Source: Planctomycetota bacterium (GTDB taxonomy: Bacteria; Planctomycetota; UBA8742; UBA2392). Taken from it: a stretch of DNA of 64,000 nucleotides. Positions 44,248 to 53,380 of this stretch are shown piece after piece. Where the stretch lies: the NCBI GenBank assembly GCA_025993795.1, contig JAMQHL010000025.1, positions 1-64,000 on the forward strand, written 5' to 3'. The notes below the pieces were generated by a model. It was not told where the DNA came from and searched no databases. It saw only the letters and a list, made by a program, of their open reading frames with translations. The position numbers and the translations under genes were made by a program. Position 1 is the stretch's first letter, and each line of letters starts with the position of its first letter.

Positions 44248-45648
44248 ATGGGGCTTTTTAAGGCATATGACGTTCGTGGCGTGGTGCCGGAACAGCTCAA
44301 CCCGCCGATTGCATTCCGCATTGGCTACGGGTTCGCCAAACTGTTGTCCGAGGACAAGCCCGCGCCGCGGGTCATTGTCGGCATGGATGCGCGCCCGTCC
44401 GGCCCGGCGCTCGCCGCCGCGTTCATGGACGGCCTGGCCACCGGCGGCGCAGAAGCGCGCTTTATCGGGCCTTGCAGCACCCCCATGCTGTATTGGGCCG
44501 TGGCCGGTGAACCCGGCAACCACGGCGGCGCGATGATCACCGCAAGCCATAACCCGGCCCGCTACAATGGCATCAAGTTTTGTCGCGAAGAAGCCATACC
44601 GATTGCCGGCGATACCGGCCTTGCCGATATCGAAGCATTCGCAGCAACGGCGCATGAACCCCCGCCCGTCTGGCAGCACAAACCGGTCGTTGACCTGCTG
44701 GATGGCGACGCGCCCGAGGGCCTGTTTCCGCCTCTGGGCTTTAACCCTCGTGTGTTTGCCGGCTATGTGTCCCACCTGCGCCGATTCGCAAAGCGCACGC
44801 CCGAAAAGCTGAAGGTCGCCGTCGATACCGCCAATGGCATGGGCGGCGTCTACCTGGGTTTTCTGCGATCACTTGGACTTGAACTGCACGTCATCAACGG
44901 TGAGTTCGACGGCACCTTTCCAAATCACGAAGCCAACCCCAGCCGGCTTGAGAACCTGAAACCGTTGTGTGAACTGGTGCGACAGCGCCAATGCTCGTTG
45001 GGGATTGCACTGGATGGCGACGCCGACCGTGCGGTGTTCATTGACGAGGCCGGCACGCCCGTCGGGCAGGACATCATCACTGCGCTGATTGCCTCAGAGA
45101 TGCTCAAGCGCCACAAGGGCGCGCCGATTCTGTATGACCTGCGCAGCAGCCGGATTGTCGCGGAATCCGTGGAAGCGGCAGGCGGCCGTGCGGTGCGCGA
45201 ACGGGTAGGCCATAGCTTCATGAAGGCGACCATGCGCAAGATCGGCTGCGTGTTCGGCGGTGAGCTGGCGGGGCACTACTATTTCAAGGACAACTGGTAC
45301 GCCGACAGCGCAATCATTGCGGTGATTGAAGTCCTGAATGCACTGGGCATCACCGGCGCCAAACTTGGCGAGCTGGTGCGCCCCTACCGCAAGTACGCCC
45401 AGACCGGCGAGATCAACTTCAGGGTGAAGGACAAAGAGGGCGTGTTCCAGAAGGTTCAAGAGGCTTTCGCGGACGGCAAGATTGACCACCTTGATGGCGT
45501 CACCGTCGAGTTTCCCGACTGGTGGATGAACCTGCGCGCCAGCAACACAGAGTCGCTGATTCGCCTGAACATGGAAGCGCAAACCCCTGCACTGCTTCAG
45601 GACAAGTTCGCCCAGGTTCAGTCCCTGGTCGGCGAACCAGACGCTTAG
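44248..45648 (+). CDS. Phosphomannomutase/phosphoglucomutase
   Basis: A 466-residue phosphohexomutase interconverting hexose 1- and 6-phosphates. It starts MGLFKAYDVRGVVPEQLNPP; the phosphoserine loop is MITASHNPARYNGIKF, the metal loop ALDGDADRAVF, the sugar-binding loop GGELAGHYYFKDNWYADSA, and the phosphate-binding loop WMNLRASNTESLIRLNMEAQ. It begins 111 bases from the divergent carbamoyltransferase start. Mannose versus glucose preference cannot be told from sequence; the length and motifs fit the AlgC/ManB-type. Confidence 0.95.
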   Translation: MGLFKAYDVRGVVPEQLNPPIAFRIGYGFAKLLSEDKPAPRVIVGMDARPSGPALAAAFMDGLATGGAEARFIGPCSTPMLYWAVAGEPGNHGGAMITASHNPARYNGIKFCREEAIPIAGDTGLADIEAFAATAHEPPPVWQHKPVVDLLDGDAPEGLFPPLGFNPRVFAGYVSHLRRFAKRTPEKLKVAVDTANGMGGVYLGFLRSLGLELHVINGEFDGTFPNHEANPSRLENLKPLCELVRQRQCSLGIALDGDADRAVFIDEAGTPVGQDIITALIASEMLKRHKGAPILYDLRSSRIVAESVEAAGGRAVRERVGHSFMKATMRKIGCVFGGELAGHYYFKDNWYADSAIIAVIEVLNALGITGAKLGELVRPYRKYAQTGEINFRVKDKEGVFQKVQEAFADGKIDHLDGVTVEFPDWWMNLRASNTESLIRLNMEAQTPALLQDKFAQVQSLVGEPDA

Positions 45649-45662
45649 CGACTGTCGCTAAG
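45644..45662. terminator. Hairpin across convergent stop codons
   Basis: An 8-bp inverted repeat (45644-45651 with 45655-45662, loop CTG) that includes both stop codons of the convergent mutase and eRF1-like genes. No clear T-tract; a possible bidirectional terminator. Confidence 0.4.
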
Positions 45663-46785
45663 TCATCCGCGGTGAGCGCAACAGCGCCGCCGCACCGCCG
45701 AACTTGCCTGTAAACCCGTGGTTCTTCACGAACTCAAGGTGCGTTCCGAACTTCACGGCTGTGCGCGTGACCACTTCTATGAGGTCGACGTCGACGATGT
45801 CTTTGCTTTCGCAAGCGTGGCAGACTTTCGTCGGGTCCTTGAAGATCATTCCACATTCATTGCAATGCGAACCCTGGCGCTTGAGGTCGTGGGGCAGCAG
45901 CACCTCGTAGGCCTGGCCGCGCGCCAGGTAGGCCAGGGTGTCCTCGAGGCCGCTGACGCCCATGGTGCTGCTGTGAATCTCGCGCACCACGCGGTCCATC
46001 TTCGCCGTCTCTTCTTCCTGTTCCGCCTTGTGGAAGTAGTCCACCGCGGTCTGAAGCAGCTCATGGTCTGCCGCGCGCGAATCTACGCGTTCGCCATCAA
46101 TCACCCGTCGAGCCACGTCGGAAGTCAATGCCGCCTTCAATATGCTGCGGGACTTGTCCGGTCCGATCAGCACGACGCGCTTGTACCGATGCTTTGCAAC
46201 CAGCTGCGCCAGCATGTCCGCAACTTCCTGGATATGCGCGTGCTTTTCACCTTCGATGCCGCGCTGAAAGCGCATCTGGGACCAACCACCACGATGGATA
46301 CGCCTGTGTACCAGGTTCTTGATCTCGCTCGTGTCCACTAGTTCACCCAGCGCAACCTCAAAAATGCGGGCGTTGCGGCTGTCCAGATGCACAACGGCGT
46401 AAGGCTCAAACTCTTCGCCGATGAATGCCAGCTGGCTGATGAACGGGTAGCGACGGTAAGCGACCTGGTCCTCAAACGGAATCGAGGTTTCAAAGCGCTC
46501 AATCACTTCGCCACCCTTGAGAAACAACGCAAGCCCGATCACGCTGCGACTGAGATCCTGGCTGCGGATCAACTCGGCCTGGGCTACACCCCTGCGCAGG
46601 AAATCAATTCCTCGCTTGTCGTCACCAAGCATGCGCTCAAGTTCAGCGGCGCGGTTCTTGATGAAGATCAGGTTCTCCTTGCGGCGGTCTTGTCCGCCGT
46701 CACGGCAGCGCAGATACACCGACAGCACGTGCGGGTACTGCACCTCCAATGTCGCGAGGGCTTGCAGGCGGGCTTTCAACTCCAT
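45658..46785 (-). CDS. Bacterial eRF1-like (baeRF / Vms1-type) protein with zinc ribbon
   Basis: A 375-residue protein resembling archaeo-eukaryotic release factors. A central domain starts EPYAVVHLDSRNARIFEVAL and reaches RRIHRGGWSQMRFQRGIEGE, where G166-G167-W-S-Q lies at the position of the GGQ loop. VADMLAQLVAKHRYKRVVLI continues the domain, followed by ILKAALTSDVARRV. A C-terminal L7Ae-like part includes GLEDTLAYLARGQAYEVLLP, and a zinc ribbon with C308, C311, C322 and C325 (CNECGMIFKDPTKVCHAC). baeRF families are thought to act in ribosome rescue or translation conflict; the role here is not established. Confidence 0.83.
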   Translation of the reverse strand: MELKARLQALATLEVQYPHVLSVYLRCRDGGQDRRKENLIFIKNRAAELERMLGDDKRGIDFLRRGVAQAELIRSQDLSRSVIGLALFLKGGEVIERFETSIPFEDQVAYRRYPFISQLAFIGEEFEPYAVVHLDSRNARIFEVALGELVDTSEIKNLVHRRIHRGGWSQMRFQRGIEGEKHAHIQEVADMLAQLVAKHRYKRVVLIGPDKSRSILKAALTSDVARRVIDGERVDSRAADHELLQTAVDYFHKAEQEEETAKMDRVVREIHSSTMGVSGLEDTLAYLARGQAYEVLLPHDLKRQGSHCNECGMIFKDPTKVCHACESKDIVDVDLIEVVTRTAVKFGTHLEFVKNHGFTGKFGGAAALLRSPRMT

Positions 46786-46882
46786 CGAGATCTCCGGCTC
46801 AGGACTGACACGGCAAAGGATAGGACGCCGCGACTAATGTGCAAACGCTACCCCTTCACTGGCGGGCCGCTATATTCCATCT

Positions 46883-47755
46883 ATGCCGATATCTGCAAGG
46901 CCCAGTCGACTCCCACCCTGGTTGAAACGCCCCCTGCCCCGCAGCGGTGGCCAGAAGCCGCTCGAGAGTCTGCTGCGCGAGCAACAGCTCAATACCGTGT
47001 GTGAAGAGGCAAATTGCCCCAACAAGGCGCAGTGCTTCAGCCATGGCACCGCCACCTTCATGATTCTGGGCGACGTCTGCACCCGCTCGTGCCGTTTTTG
47101 CGGCGTAATCAGCGGCCGGCCGCCGGCACCCCCGGACAGTGACGAACCCAGGCGCCTGGCTGAGTCCGCAAAGGCCATGCGACTTGAACACGTCGTGATC
47201 ACCAGCGTAGACCGCGACGACCTGCCTGACGGCGGCAGCAATCATTGGGCAGACGTAGTCAATGCCGTAAAAGCGGCCCTGCCCGCTGCAACTGTGGAAG
47301 TCCTGACACCGGACTTTCAGGCCGTTACCTCGCAGATCGACAGGGTGGTCGGTGCGGGGCCGCACATCTACAACCACAACATCGAAGTCGTGCCGTCGCT
47401 GTTTCGGACGATCCAGCCCAGCAAACGCTATGACCGCAGCCTGCTTCTGCTCAGGCATGTCAAGGGGACCGCGCCAGGCATGACTACCAAGAGCGGGCTG
47501 ATGGTCGGGTTGGGCGAGACCCGCGCCGAAGTCCGCCAGACCATGCAGGAACTGCGTGCGCACGACGTGGACATGCTGAGCATAGGACAGTACCTCAAGC
47601 CCGCCCCCGGCTTGGCCGAAGTGGTAAGATACTATGAGCCGGGCGAGTTCGAGGAAATGAAGCAGGAAGCACTTGCGTTAGGCTTTCCCATGGTTGCCAG
47701 CGGGCCCTTCGTCCGCAGCAGCTACAACGCCAAAGAACAGTTCACTTCGGGATGA
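46883..47755 (+). CDS. lipA: Lipoyl synthase
   Basis: A 290-residue radical SAM enzyme inserting two sulfurs into octanoyl groups on lipoyl proteins. Auxiliary-cluster cysteines are in [13 protein letters not shown], the radical SAM triad is CTRSCRFC, and RSSYNAKE provides the C-terminal RSS-Y motif. [31 protein letters not shown] and GETRAEV are all present. The start may be somewhat downstream, as the first residues are variable. The stop overlaps the next gene by four bases (ATGA). No lipB is nearby. Confidence 0.96.
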   Translation: MPISARPSRLPPWLKRPLPRSGGQKPLESLLREQQLNTVCEEANCPNKAQCFSHGTATFMILGDVCTRSCRFCGVISGRPPAPPDSDEPRRLAESAKAMRLEHVVITSVDRDDLPDGGSNHWADVVNAVKAALPAATVEVLTPDFQAVTSQIDRVVGAGPHIYNHNIEVVPSLFRTIQPSKRYDRSLLLLRHVKGTAPGMTTKSGLMVGLGETRAEVRQTMQELRAHDVDMLSIGQYLKPAPGLAEVVRYYEPGEFEEMKQEALALGFPMVASGPFVRSSYNAKEQFTSG

Positions 47756-48210
47756 AACCAGCCATGGCGAAAACAGAATCATCTGGCGTAAGCGCCCAGC
47801 GTCCGTTCCGCGTGCTTGTGGCAAAGGCCGGGCTGGATGGCCATGACCGCGGCGCCAAAGTCGTTGCAGCCAGTCTGCGTGACGCGGGTGTAGAAGTCAT
47901 TTACACGGGTTTGCGCCAGACGCCGGAAATGATTGTACATGCTGCGATGCAGGAAGACGCCGACGCAGTCGGCCTCAGCTCGCTGTCCGGGGCCCACATG
48001 ACGCTGTTTGCGCGTGTGCTCGAACTGCTGCAAGAAAACAAAGCCGACAACATTCTGCTGTTCGGCGGCGGTGTCATGCCGCAGCCGGATATCGACAAAC
48101 TCATCCAGTTGGGTGTCGGCCGCATCTTCGGGCCGGGCACAGACACGCGCGACATTTTGAAGTACCTGAGCGACGAGATTCCAAAACGCAGAGCCACCCA
48201 AGAGGTGTGA
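47752..48210 (+). CDS. Cobalamin-binding domain protein (methylmalonyl-CoA mutase C-terminal type)
   Basis: A 152-residue B12-binding domain. The DxHxxG motif is visible in [20 protein letters not shown], with further [33 protein letters not shown] (the S-x-L box) and [11 protein letters not shown] (the GGG box). This is the small-subunit form of methylmalonyl-CoA mutase; the large catalytic subunit is not in the window. It is coupled by an ATGA overlap to lipA and closely followed by sppA. It may pair with a separate mutase subunit. Confidence 0.92.
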   Translation: MKPAMAKTESSGVSAQRPFRVLVAKAGLDGHDRGAKVVAASLRDAGVEVIYTGLRQTPEMIVHAAMQEDADAVGLSSLSGAHMTLFARVLELLQENKADNILLFGGGVMPQPDIDKLIQLGVGRIFGPGTDTRDILKYLSDEIPKRRATQEV

Positions 48211-48212
48211 TT

Positions 48213-49355
48213 ATGGAACAACAGAACTTCCCGCCGCCACCGCCCCCAACAGGGTACGTGCCGCCACCACCACCGGGCCAGCCGGGGATGGGACCAATGC
48301 AGGGCTATCGCATGCAGAAACCGCGAACCGGCATGTGGCGCACGCTTGGGTTGGTTCTTTTCATCGGCGTGATCGGGTTCAACCTGCTGATCCTTATGGG
48401 TATGTTCGCCGGCGCCGGCGTGATGGGTGGCGGAGGTGACCCCCACGGCTTGACCGAACGCGGCCGCCAGTCGGGCTCGTCAAGCAAGATTGCGGTCATC
48501 CCCGTTGAAGGCGTGATCATGGAGGGCGGGGGCGGCGGCTTGTTTGGCGGCGGCATTGACCCCGTGGCCCTTGCGCTTGACGGCCTTCGCAAAGCCGAAT
48601 CCGACGAGAAGGTTGTCGCCATCATCATTGAAGTAAACAGCCCCGGCGGCGGTGTCACGGCCAGCGACACGATTCATCATGCAATCCTTGAGTTCAAGAA
48701 AGACTCCGGCAAGCCTGTAGTCGTTTACATGAAGGACCTTGCCGCCAGCGGCGGTTACTACATCGCGGCGCCTGCCGATCACATTGTTGCGCAGCGCACC
48801 ACGCTGACCGGAAGCATCGGCGTGATCATCCAGGGATTCAACTTTCACGGTACGCTTACAGAAATCGTGAAGGGCCAGGATGCAACCGTCAAGGCCGGCG
48901 GCAACAAGGCAATGGGCAGCATGTTTGGAGATCCTGAAAGCGAAGAATACAGGCAGGGTCGCCAACTGCTGCAGGACCTGGCCGACGAAATGCACGGCAC
49001 TTTCAAGGGCGTTGTGAAGGACGGGCGCGATACCAAGCTCAAGCCCGACTGGGAACAGTACGCCGACGGTCGCATCCTGAGCGCATCCCAAGCGAAAGAC
49101 ATCGGGCTGATCGACGAGATTGGCTACTTCAACAGTGCCGTCGCGGCCGCAGAGCGCCTTGCGGGCGTCAGTGACGCTGCCGTAGTCGAGTACGGCCGCG
49201 AGATCGGACTGGGGGCATTGTTCGGGCTGAATTCAGAAGAACTTGAGCGCATGGAGAAGTCAGGGGCCATGGCATTCGAAGAGCGCATGAGCGCCAGGCT
49301 ACAGGCGCAGTTGCGGCTATACCCGGGCCAGCCTATGGCGATCTGGGTGCCGTAG
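48213..49355 (+). CDS. sppA: Signal peptide peptidase SppA, short form
   Basis: A 380-residue membrane serine peptidase. The N terminus is a cytoplasmic proline-rich tail (PPPPPPTGYVPPPPPGQPGM) followed by a transmembrane helix (LGLVLFIGVIGFNLLILMGM). The Clp-like domain has EVNSPGGGVTASDTIHHA, the nucleophile region DLAASGGYYIAAPADHIVAQ, TGSIGVIIQG and a lysine region KAGGNKAMGSMFG. The length suits the 36 kDa form. The ATG at 48213, two codons into an open frame that overlaps the upstream gene, has AGAGG at proper spacing. Confidence 0.92.
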   Translation: MEQQNFPPPPPPTGYVPPPPPGQPGMGPMQGYRMQKPRTGMWRTLGLVLFIGVIGFNLLILMGMFAGAGVMGGGGDPHGLTERGRQSGSSSKIAVIPVEGVIMEGGGGGLFGGGIDPVALALDGLRKAESDEKVVAIIIEVNSPGGGVTASDTIHHAILEFKKDSGKPVVVYMKDLAASGGYYIAAPADHIVAQRTTLTGSIGVIIQGFNFHGTLTEIVKGQDATVKAGGNKAMGSMFGDPESEEYRQGRQLLQDLADEMHGTFKGVVKDGRDTKLKPDWEQYADGRILSASQAKDIGLIDEIGYFNSAVAAAERLAGVSDAAVVEYGREIGLGALFGLNSEELERMEKSGAMAFEERMSARLQAQLRLYPGQPMAIWVP

Positions 49356-49405
49356 GGTGAAAGGCGTCGCTGACGTTTCGGGACCGGCACCGCAGCCCTG
49401 TACGT

Positions 49406-50164
49406 TCAGAATGCATAGCGTACCAGCAAGAAGAACAATGCCAGCAGGGCCACCACGGCAATCGTGATCCACTCGAAATACGTTTCGAGAAACGGCTTCA
49501 CCTTGTCGCCGAGCGCAAAGATCAGAACGCCCATACCGAAAAAGCGCAGGCCCCTGCCGAGTACACTGGCGACAATCAACGCAGCAAGGCTGACGTTGAA
49601 CACGCCACCGGCAATCGTGAACACCTTGTATGGAATCGGGCTGAGCGCCGCGCTGAAATAGGCCAGAAATGCGTTGTCCTCAAACTTCTGCTGCACCAGA
49701 TAGAAGTATCCGTCGGGGTAAAAGACCGTCTCGCCTTCCCGTGGCAGCGCGGCAACTTGGTCGGCGCTTAGCCCGGCGGCAGATTCGGGTGTGCCGAACC
49801 AGCTCGCGCCGGCACCCAGGGCACGCACCACATCATCAACAACTCCGAACAGGGCTTGTCCGATGTACCAGCCGACGACACCGCCAATCACGCTTGCCAC
49901 GGTGCACAGAAAGCCGTACCACAACGCGCGATTGCGTTTGCCAAGGCACATTGCAATCAACAGCGGGTCCGGCGGAGCCGGAAAGAAGCTGGAATCCGCA
50001 AACGACACGAACAGCATCACCGGCAGGCCCCACTTCGTGTCTGCCCATCCCACCATCCACGCGTAGACGCGTTTCAGTTGGCGCAGCGGCCAGAACAGCG
50101 CCCCCAGCAAGCCTCCGCGGGGCGCCTTCGATGGCGCGGTTAAGGCTTGCTCCGGCTCAGGCAC
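49406..50164 (-). CDS. DedA/VTT-domain membrane protein (YqaA-like)
   Basis: A 252-residue integral membrane protein of the VTT superfamily, which are lipid scramblases or transporters. Helices include LPVMLFVSFADSSFFPAPPD, FLCTVASVIGGVVGWYIGQA, AYFSAALSPIPYKVFTIAGG, LAALIVASVLGRGLRFFGMG and a C-terminal VALLALFFLLVRYAF. The F-x-P-x-P re-entrant loop and the PIPYKVFTIAGG element are typical. Its start overlaps hemD by eight bases. Confidence 0.9.
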   Translation of the reverse strand: MPEPEQALTAPSKAPRGGLLGALFWPLRQLKRVYAWMVGWADTKWGLPVMLFVSFADSSFFPAPPDPLLIAMCLGKRNRALWYGFLCTVASVIGGVVGWYIGQALFGVVDDVVRALGAGASWFGTPESAAGLSADQVAALPREGETVFYPDGYFYLVQQKFEDNAFLAYFSAALSPIPYKVFTIAGGVFNVSLAALIVASVLGRGLRFFGMGVLIFALGDKVKPFLETYFEWITIAVVALLALFFLLVRYAF

Positions 50165-50909
50165 GCTGCGACTCTCCGGCGATGATGACTTGCGCTAATC
50201 CCTGAGCGCTGTGGTCGGCAGCTTCGCCCGCAAGCTGAAGGCCTGCCGCCTCCAGGGTTCGCGAAGTGCTGGGGCCGATACTGTAGATGCGCAGCAATTT
50301 CAGACCGTCGGCCATTGCGGCTGAGGCGTTTTCGGCAGCGCTGGAACTCGCAAAGGCAATCGCGTGCAGCGTGCCCGCCCGCAGCAGGTTCGAAAGCGAC
50401 TCAAGGCCGGCGACGTCGGGCACGTTGCGATACGCAATGGGGTCATCCACCACCGCCCCCAGTGCCTGCAAACCGTCTTTGAGCGTCGTCGGCGCTGCGT
50501 CTCCCCGGGGCCAAAGCACACTGGCCCCCTGTACCCCCACCTCGGCCAATGCCTCAAGCATGCCCTTGGAATGCGCGCGAGCCGGCTGCAGCGTGACGGT
50601 CAACCCGTGAGACCGCACGAATTCCGAGGTGGCACTGCCAACGCATCCGATGCGCAACGCAGGCGAAGGCTTTGCGCGGCTCAGCACCGCCCGTGCGGCA
50701 TTGACGCTGGTCAAGACCAGCCATTCGTATGCGTCGATCTGCTTCAGTGCTTCCAGCAATGGCGCAGGATCATCGGGGGGGACAATCCGAATCAGCGGGC
50801 AGTCGTATGAACTCGCCCCTTGACGTGCCAACACTTCCGCCAGCTCTGCGTTGGCTTCGCTTTCGCGCGTCAGCGCGATATGCAGACCGCTGAGGGTTCT
50901 ATGTCCCAT
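50157..50909 (-). CDS. hemD: Uroporphyrinogen-III synthase
   Basis: A 250-residue heme-pathway enzyme cyclising hydroxymethylbilane. The two alternating domains are visible: GLHIALTRESEANAELAEVL, then YEWLVLTSVNAARAVLSRAK, GCVGSATSEFVRSHGL, VLWPRGDAAPTTLKDGLQAL, AIAFASSSAAENASAAMADG and IYSIGPSTSRTLEAAGLQLA. The family has low identity but this strand-and-loop order is characteristic. No other heme gene is adjacent. It overlaps the DedA-like gene downstream by eight bases. Confidence 0.88.
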   Translation of the reverse strand: MGHRTLSGLHIALTRESEANAELAEVLARQGASSYDCPLIRIVPPDDPAPLLEALKQIDAYEWLVLTSVNAARAVLSRAKPSPALRIGCVGSATSEFVRSHGLTVTLQPARAHSKGMLEALAEVGVQGASVLWPRGDAAPTTLKDGLQALGAVVDDPIAYRNVPDVAGLESLSNLLRAGTLHAIAFASSSAAENASAAMADGLKLLRIYSIGPSTSRTLEAAGLQLAGEAADHSAQGLAQVIIAGESQRA

Positions 50910-50951
50910 GGCTGCCGCTATAACTCACACAGGGTCATTGAGGGAAGCCGG

Positions 50952-51368
50952 ATGCGCCGTCTGATCGCATTTTCCATCATTTCAGTCCTGCTCAGTGGTT
51001 GCTCGGCGGCCTTTGACCTGAATGCAAGCCGCAACTTTGCCGACAATTTCATGCAGAAACTTGCCCGCGCTGACCTGAATGGCGCGTGGGAAATGTGCGA
51101 CGAAAGCGCGCTCAACCGCGACACACTTGATCGTATCGCCAGCAATCCTGACTTCGCGGAACTTTTCCGCGACTACAAGGGTCTGGAACATGGCGATGGC
51201 GGACAGCTGACCGAACGTAACGGGTTCGATGACGTGCGCCTGGCCCCGGCCAAAGTCAAAGGCGACAAAGGCACAGAGGGCTGCGTCGTGCATTTCGGGC
51301 TGCGGAAGTATCCGGAAGGCTGGAAGGTCATCGCGTTCCAGATCGATCGAAGCACCAGAACTGAATGA
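50952..51368 (+). CDS. Small lipoprotein of unknown function
   Basis: A 138-residue lipoprotein. The start MRRLIAFSIISVLLSGC gives lipobox LSGC, with GGGAAG 4 bases before the ATG. The remainder (SRNFADNFMQKLARADLNGA followed by WEMCDESALN, then GLRKYPEGWKVIAFQID) resembles small NTF2/DUF4864-like domains often found downstream of lipoprotein signals; that is only a weak resemblance. The stop overlaps the start of the peptidase gene (ATGA). Confidence 0.75.
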   Translation: MRRLIAFSIISVLLSGCSAAFDLNASRNFADNFMQKLARADLNGAWEMCDESALNRDTLDRIASNPDFAELFRDYKGLEHGDGGQLTERNGFDDVRLAPAKVKGDKGTEGCVVHFGLRKYPEGWKVIAFQIDRSTRTE

Positions 51369-51976
51369 ACCGCGTTCTTCTCACAGGATTTGAACCCTTT
51401 GGCGACTGGTCCAGCAACCCGTCGTGGGATGCGCTGCAACGTGCGGAGAACCTGGGCCTGTTCGACAGCCTTGAAGTGGTGCTTGCGCGTATCCCGGTTA
51501 CATACGCAGGCGCCTACAACGCGCTGGCCCGGGCGGTGCACGAGCATGCGCCGAAAAGCGTTGTCAGCTTTGGCCTGCATGGCGGCATCAGGGGCCGCGG
51601 CGCCGACGTTATCTACATTGAGACCACCGCCCGCAACCGCGACGGCGCTGGCAAGCCTGACAACGCCGGCATACTGCGCGCTGCCATCGCGATCGATGAA
51701 GGTTCGCCCGCTGAGCTGCAAAGCACGCTGCCAATGTCGGGCCTGATCGGCGCGCTGAAAGGTGCAGGCTTTAATGCCCAATCATCTGATGACGCCGGGG
51801 CTTACCTGTGCAATCATCTCTTTTACCGGGGCGCGCTTGCGTTTCGTGAGCAGATTCGTTACGGCTTTATTCATGTGCCGCCCGTAGAATCGCAGGGTGG
51901 AACGTTAACGCTCGATCAGCTGGCCCATGCGATGTCAGTAGTCGCGCGTGTCACGTCAGAAAGCACTGCCCCATGA
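51365..51976 (+). CDS. pcp: Pyrrolidone-carboxylate peptidase (pyroglutamyl peptidase I)
   Basis: A 203-residue cysteine peptidase removing N-terminal pyroglutamate. It opens VLLTGFEPFGDWSSNPSWDA; the catalytic Glu is in IYIETTARN, Cys in DDAGAYLCNHLFYRGA and His in GFIHVPP, so the Glu-Cys-His triad is complete. The segment around the Glu is shorter and more divergent than in classical Pcp. It is coupled by ATGA overlaps both to the lipoprotein upstream and the adaptor protein downstream. Confidence 0.9.
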   Translation: MNRVLLTGFEPFGDWSSNPSWDALQRAENLGLFDSLEVVLARIPVTYAGAYNALARAVHEHAPKSVVSFGLHGGIRGRGADVIYIETTARNRDGAGKPDNAGILRAAIAIDEGSPAELQSTLPMSGLIGALKGAGFNAQSSDDAGAYLCNHLFYRGALAFREQIRYGFIHVPPVESQGGTLTLDQLAHAMSVVARVTSESTAP

Positions 51977-53373
51977 GAAGCTGGTCAATTCTGTTATTGA
52001 GCGCACTTGCATTTGTGTCGGCAGCATGTGGCGGCGGCGACTTCGGCGGCAAAGGCGGCTGGGGCAAGGGAGGCGAAGAAGAGAAGCGCGACCCGCTGGT
52101 AGAAGTCGTGCCCGCCTGGCGCGGCTCGATTCCAACACTGGAACGCAGCACCGGGCGCGTCGAAGCGCACAACCTTGCCGACGTGTACGCGCAGGTGTCA
52201 GAGGTTGCCATTGAGGTTCACCATGAAGTCGGCGACTACGTCGAGCAGGGCGCCCTTCTCGCCCGGCTGAAATCAGACGAGTTGCTGTTGGGATTGCGCG
52301 CCTCGGAAATCGCTTTGCAGGAAGCCGAGCTTGTCCATGGCAAGAACCAGCTGGACCTGACCAAGCGCAAATCCGAGCTTGAGCGGATCGAGAAGTACTT
52401 TGACCCCAAAAATCCTGAAGCGTCGAAACTGTTCAGCAAAGAAGCCTACGAAGCCGCCAAACTTGAGTACGACAAGGCCCGCAACGCGCTTGAATCAAGC
52501 AAACTGTCGCTCACCAAGTCGCGCGGCGAGGTTGCTGCTGCCGCCATGAGGCTGAGCCATACCAGCATCCTTGCGCCGATCAGCGGTGTGATCACTGAGC
52601 GCAATTTGCGCGCCAATGAGCTGGTCAGCGGAAACGCCCTGGTGTTCCGGATTGCCGATTTCTCGGTACTTGAGGTTAAGCTGGACGTGGCAGAAGCGCG
52701 CCTCTCTGCACTGCGCGAGCCTACACGCACCCCCGGCATCAGCGTCCTTGCGCTGGAAGACAAGGTGCGTATCGACAGCGCGCAAGCCGCGCTGCTTTCG
52801 ATTACGGCATTTCCGCTAGGCCGATTTCTAGGCTATGTGGACCGGATCTCGCCCACGGTTGACCAGGCCCGCGGCATGGTGGTCGTGACCGTGCGCGTGA
52901 TCCCACCCGGCAGTGTGGACGAGAAACTGCACGCGCCGCTGCTGAACCAGTTGGATCGCGATTCGCGCAAGGCTGTTCTCAACACCGTTCAGGGTTCCGG
53001 CAGCCTTTCCCTGCGACCGGGGATGTGGGTTGATGCGCGCATCGCCACAGAACACATTGAAAACGCGCTGCTGATCCCCGGCGCCGCCGTGGTCGGCGAC
53101 ACCGAGATGGTCTGGGTCGTTACCCCGGACAAAGACGCACCGGATACCGGTGTCGCACGTGCTATGGACATCAGCAATCGTCGCGGCATTGCCAGCGAAG
53201 GCGCGATTGAGCTGAAAGCCTTGGCACGCAAACCGAAACCAGAGGCCAGCGCAGGCAAGGGCACCGGGCGACCACCCGCACCAGAAGTGAAAGAAGGCGA
53301 CCTGATTGTCGTGCGTGGGCAGACGCTGTTGCGCGAGGGCCAGAAAGTCCGCATCCGCGACTTGTCGAAGTAG
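51973..53373 (+). CDS. RND efflux periplasmic adaptor lipoprotein (HlyD family)
   Basis: A 466-residue membrane fusion protein. The signal peptide MRSWSILLLSALAFVSAAC ends in lipobox SAAC. A Gly/Lys-rich linker follows, then the lipoyl-like half (VYAQVSEVAIEVHHEVGDYV followed by EQGALLARL), a helical hairpin with repeated Leu/Glu (EIALQEAELVHGKNQLDLTK, YEAAKLEYDKARNALESSKL), and the closing HTSILAPISGVITERNLRAN of the second lipoyl half. Beta-barrel and membrane-proximal segments come next. An adaptor bridges an inner-membrane pump and an outer-membrane channel; neither is in the window. Confidence 0.9.
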   Translation: MRSWSILLLSALAFVSAACGGGDFGGKGGWGKGGEEEKRDPLVEVVPAWRGSIPTLERSTGRVEAHNLADVYAQVSEVAIEVHHEVGDYVEQGALLARLKSDELLLGLRASEIALQEAELVHGKNQLDLTKRKSELERIEKYFDPKNPEASKLFSKEAYEAAKLEYDKARNALESSKLSLTKSRGEVAAAAMRLSHTSILAPISGVITERNLRANELVSGNALVFRIADFSVLEVKLDVAEARLSALREPTRTPGISVLALEDKVRIDSAQAALLSITAFPLGRFLGYVDRISPTVDQARGMVVVTVRVIPPGSVDEKLHAPLLNQLDRDSRKAVLNTVQGSGSLSLRPGMWVDARIATEHIENALLIPGAAVVGDTEMVWVVTPDKDAPDTGVARAMDISNRRGIASEGAIELKALARKPKPEASAGKGTGRPPAPEVKEGDLIVVRGQTLLREGQKVRIRDLSK

Positions 53374-53380
53374 CGGATAG

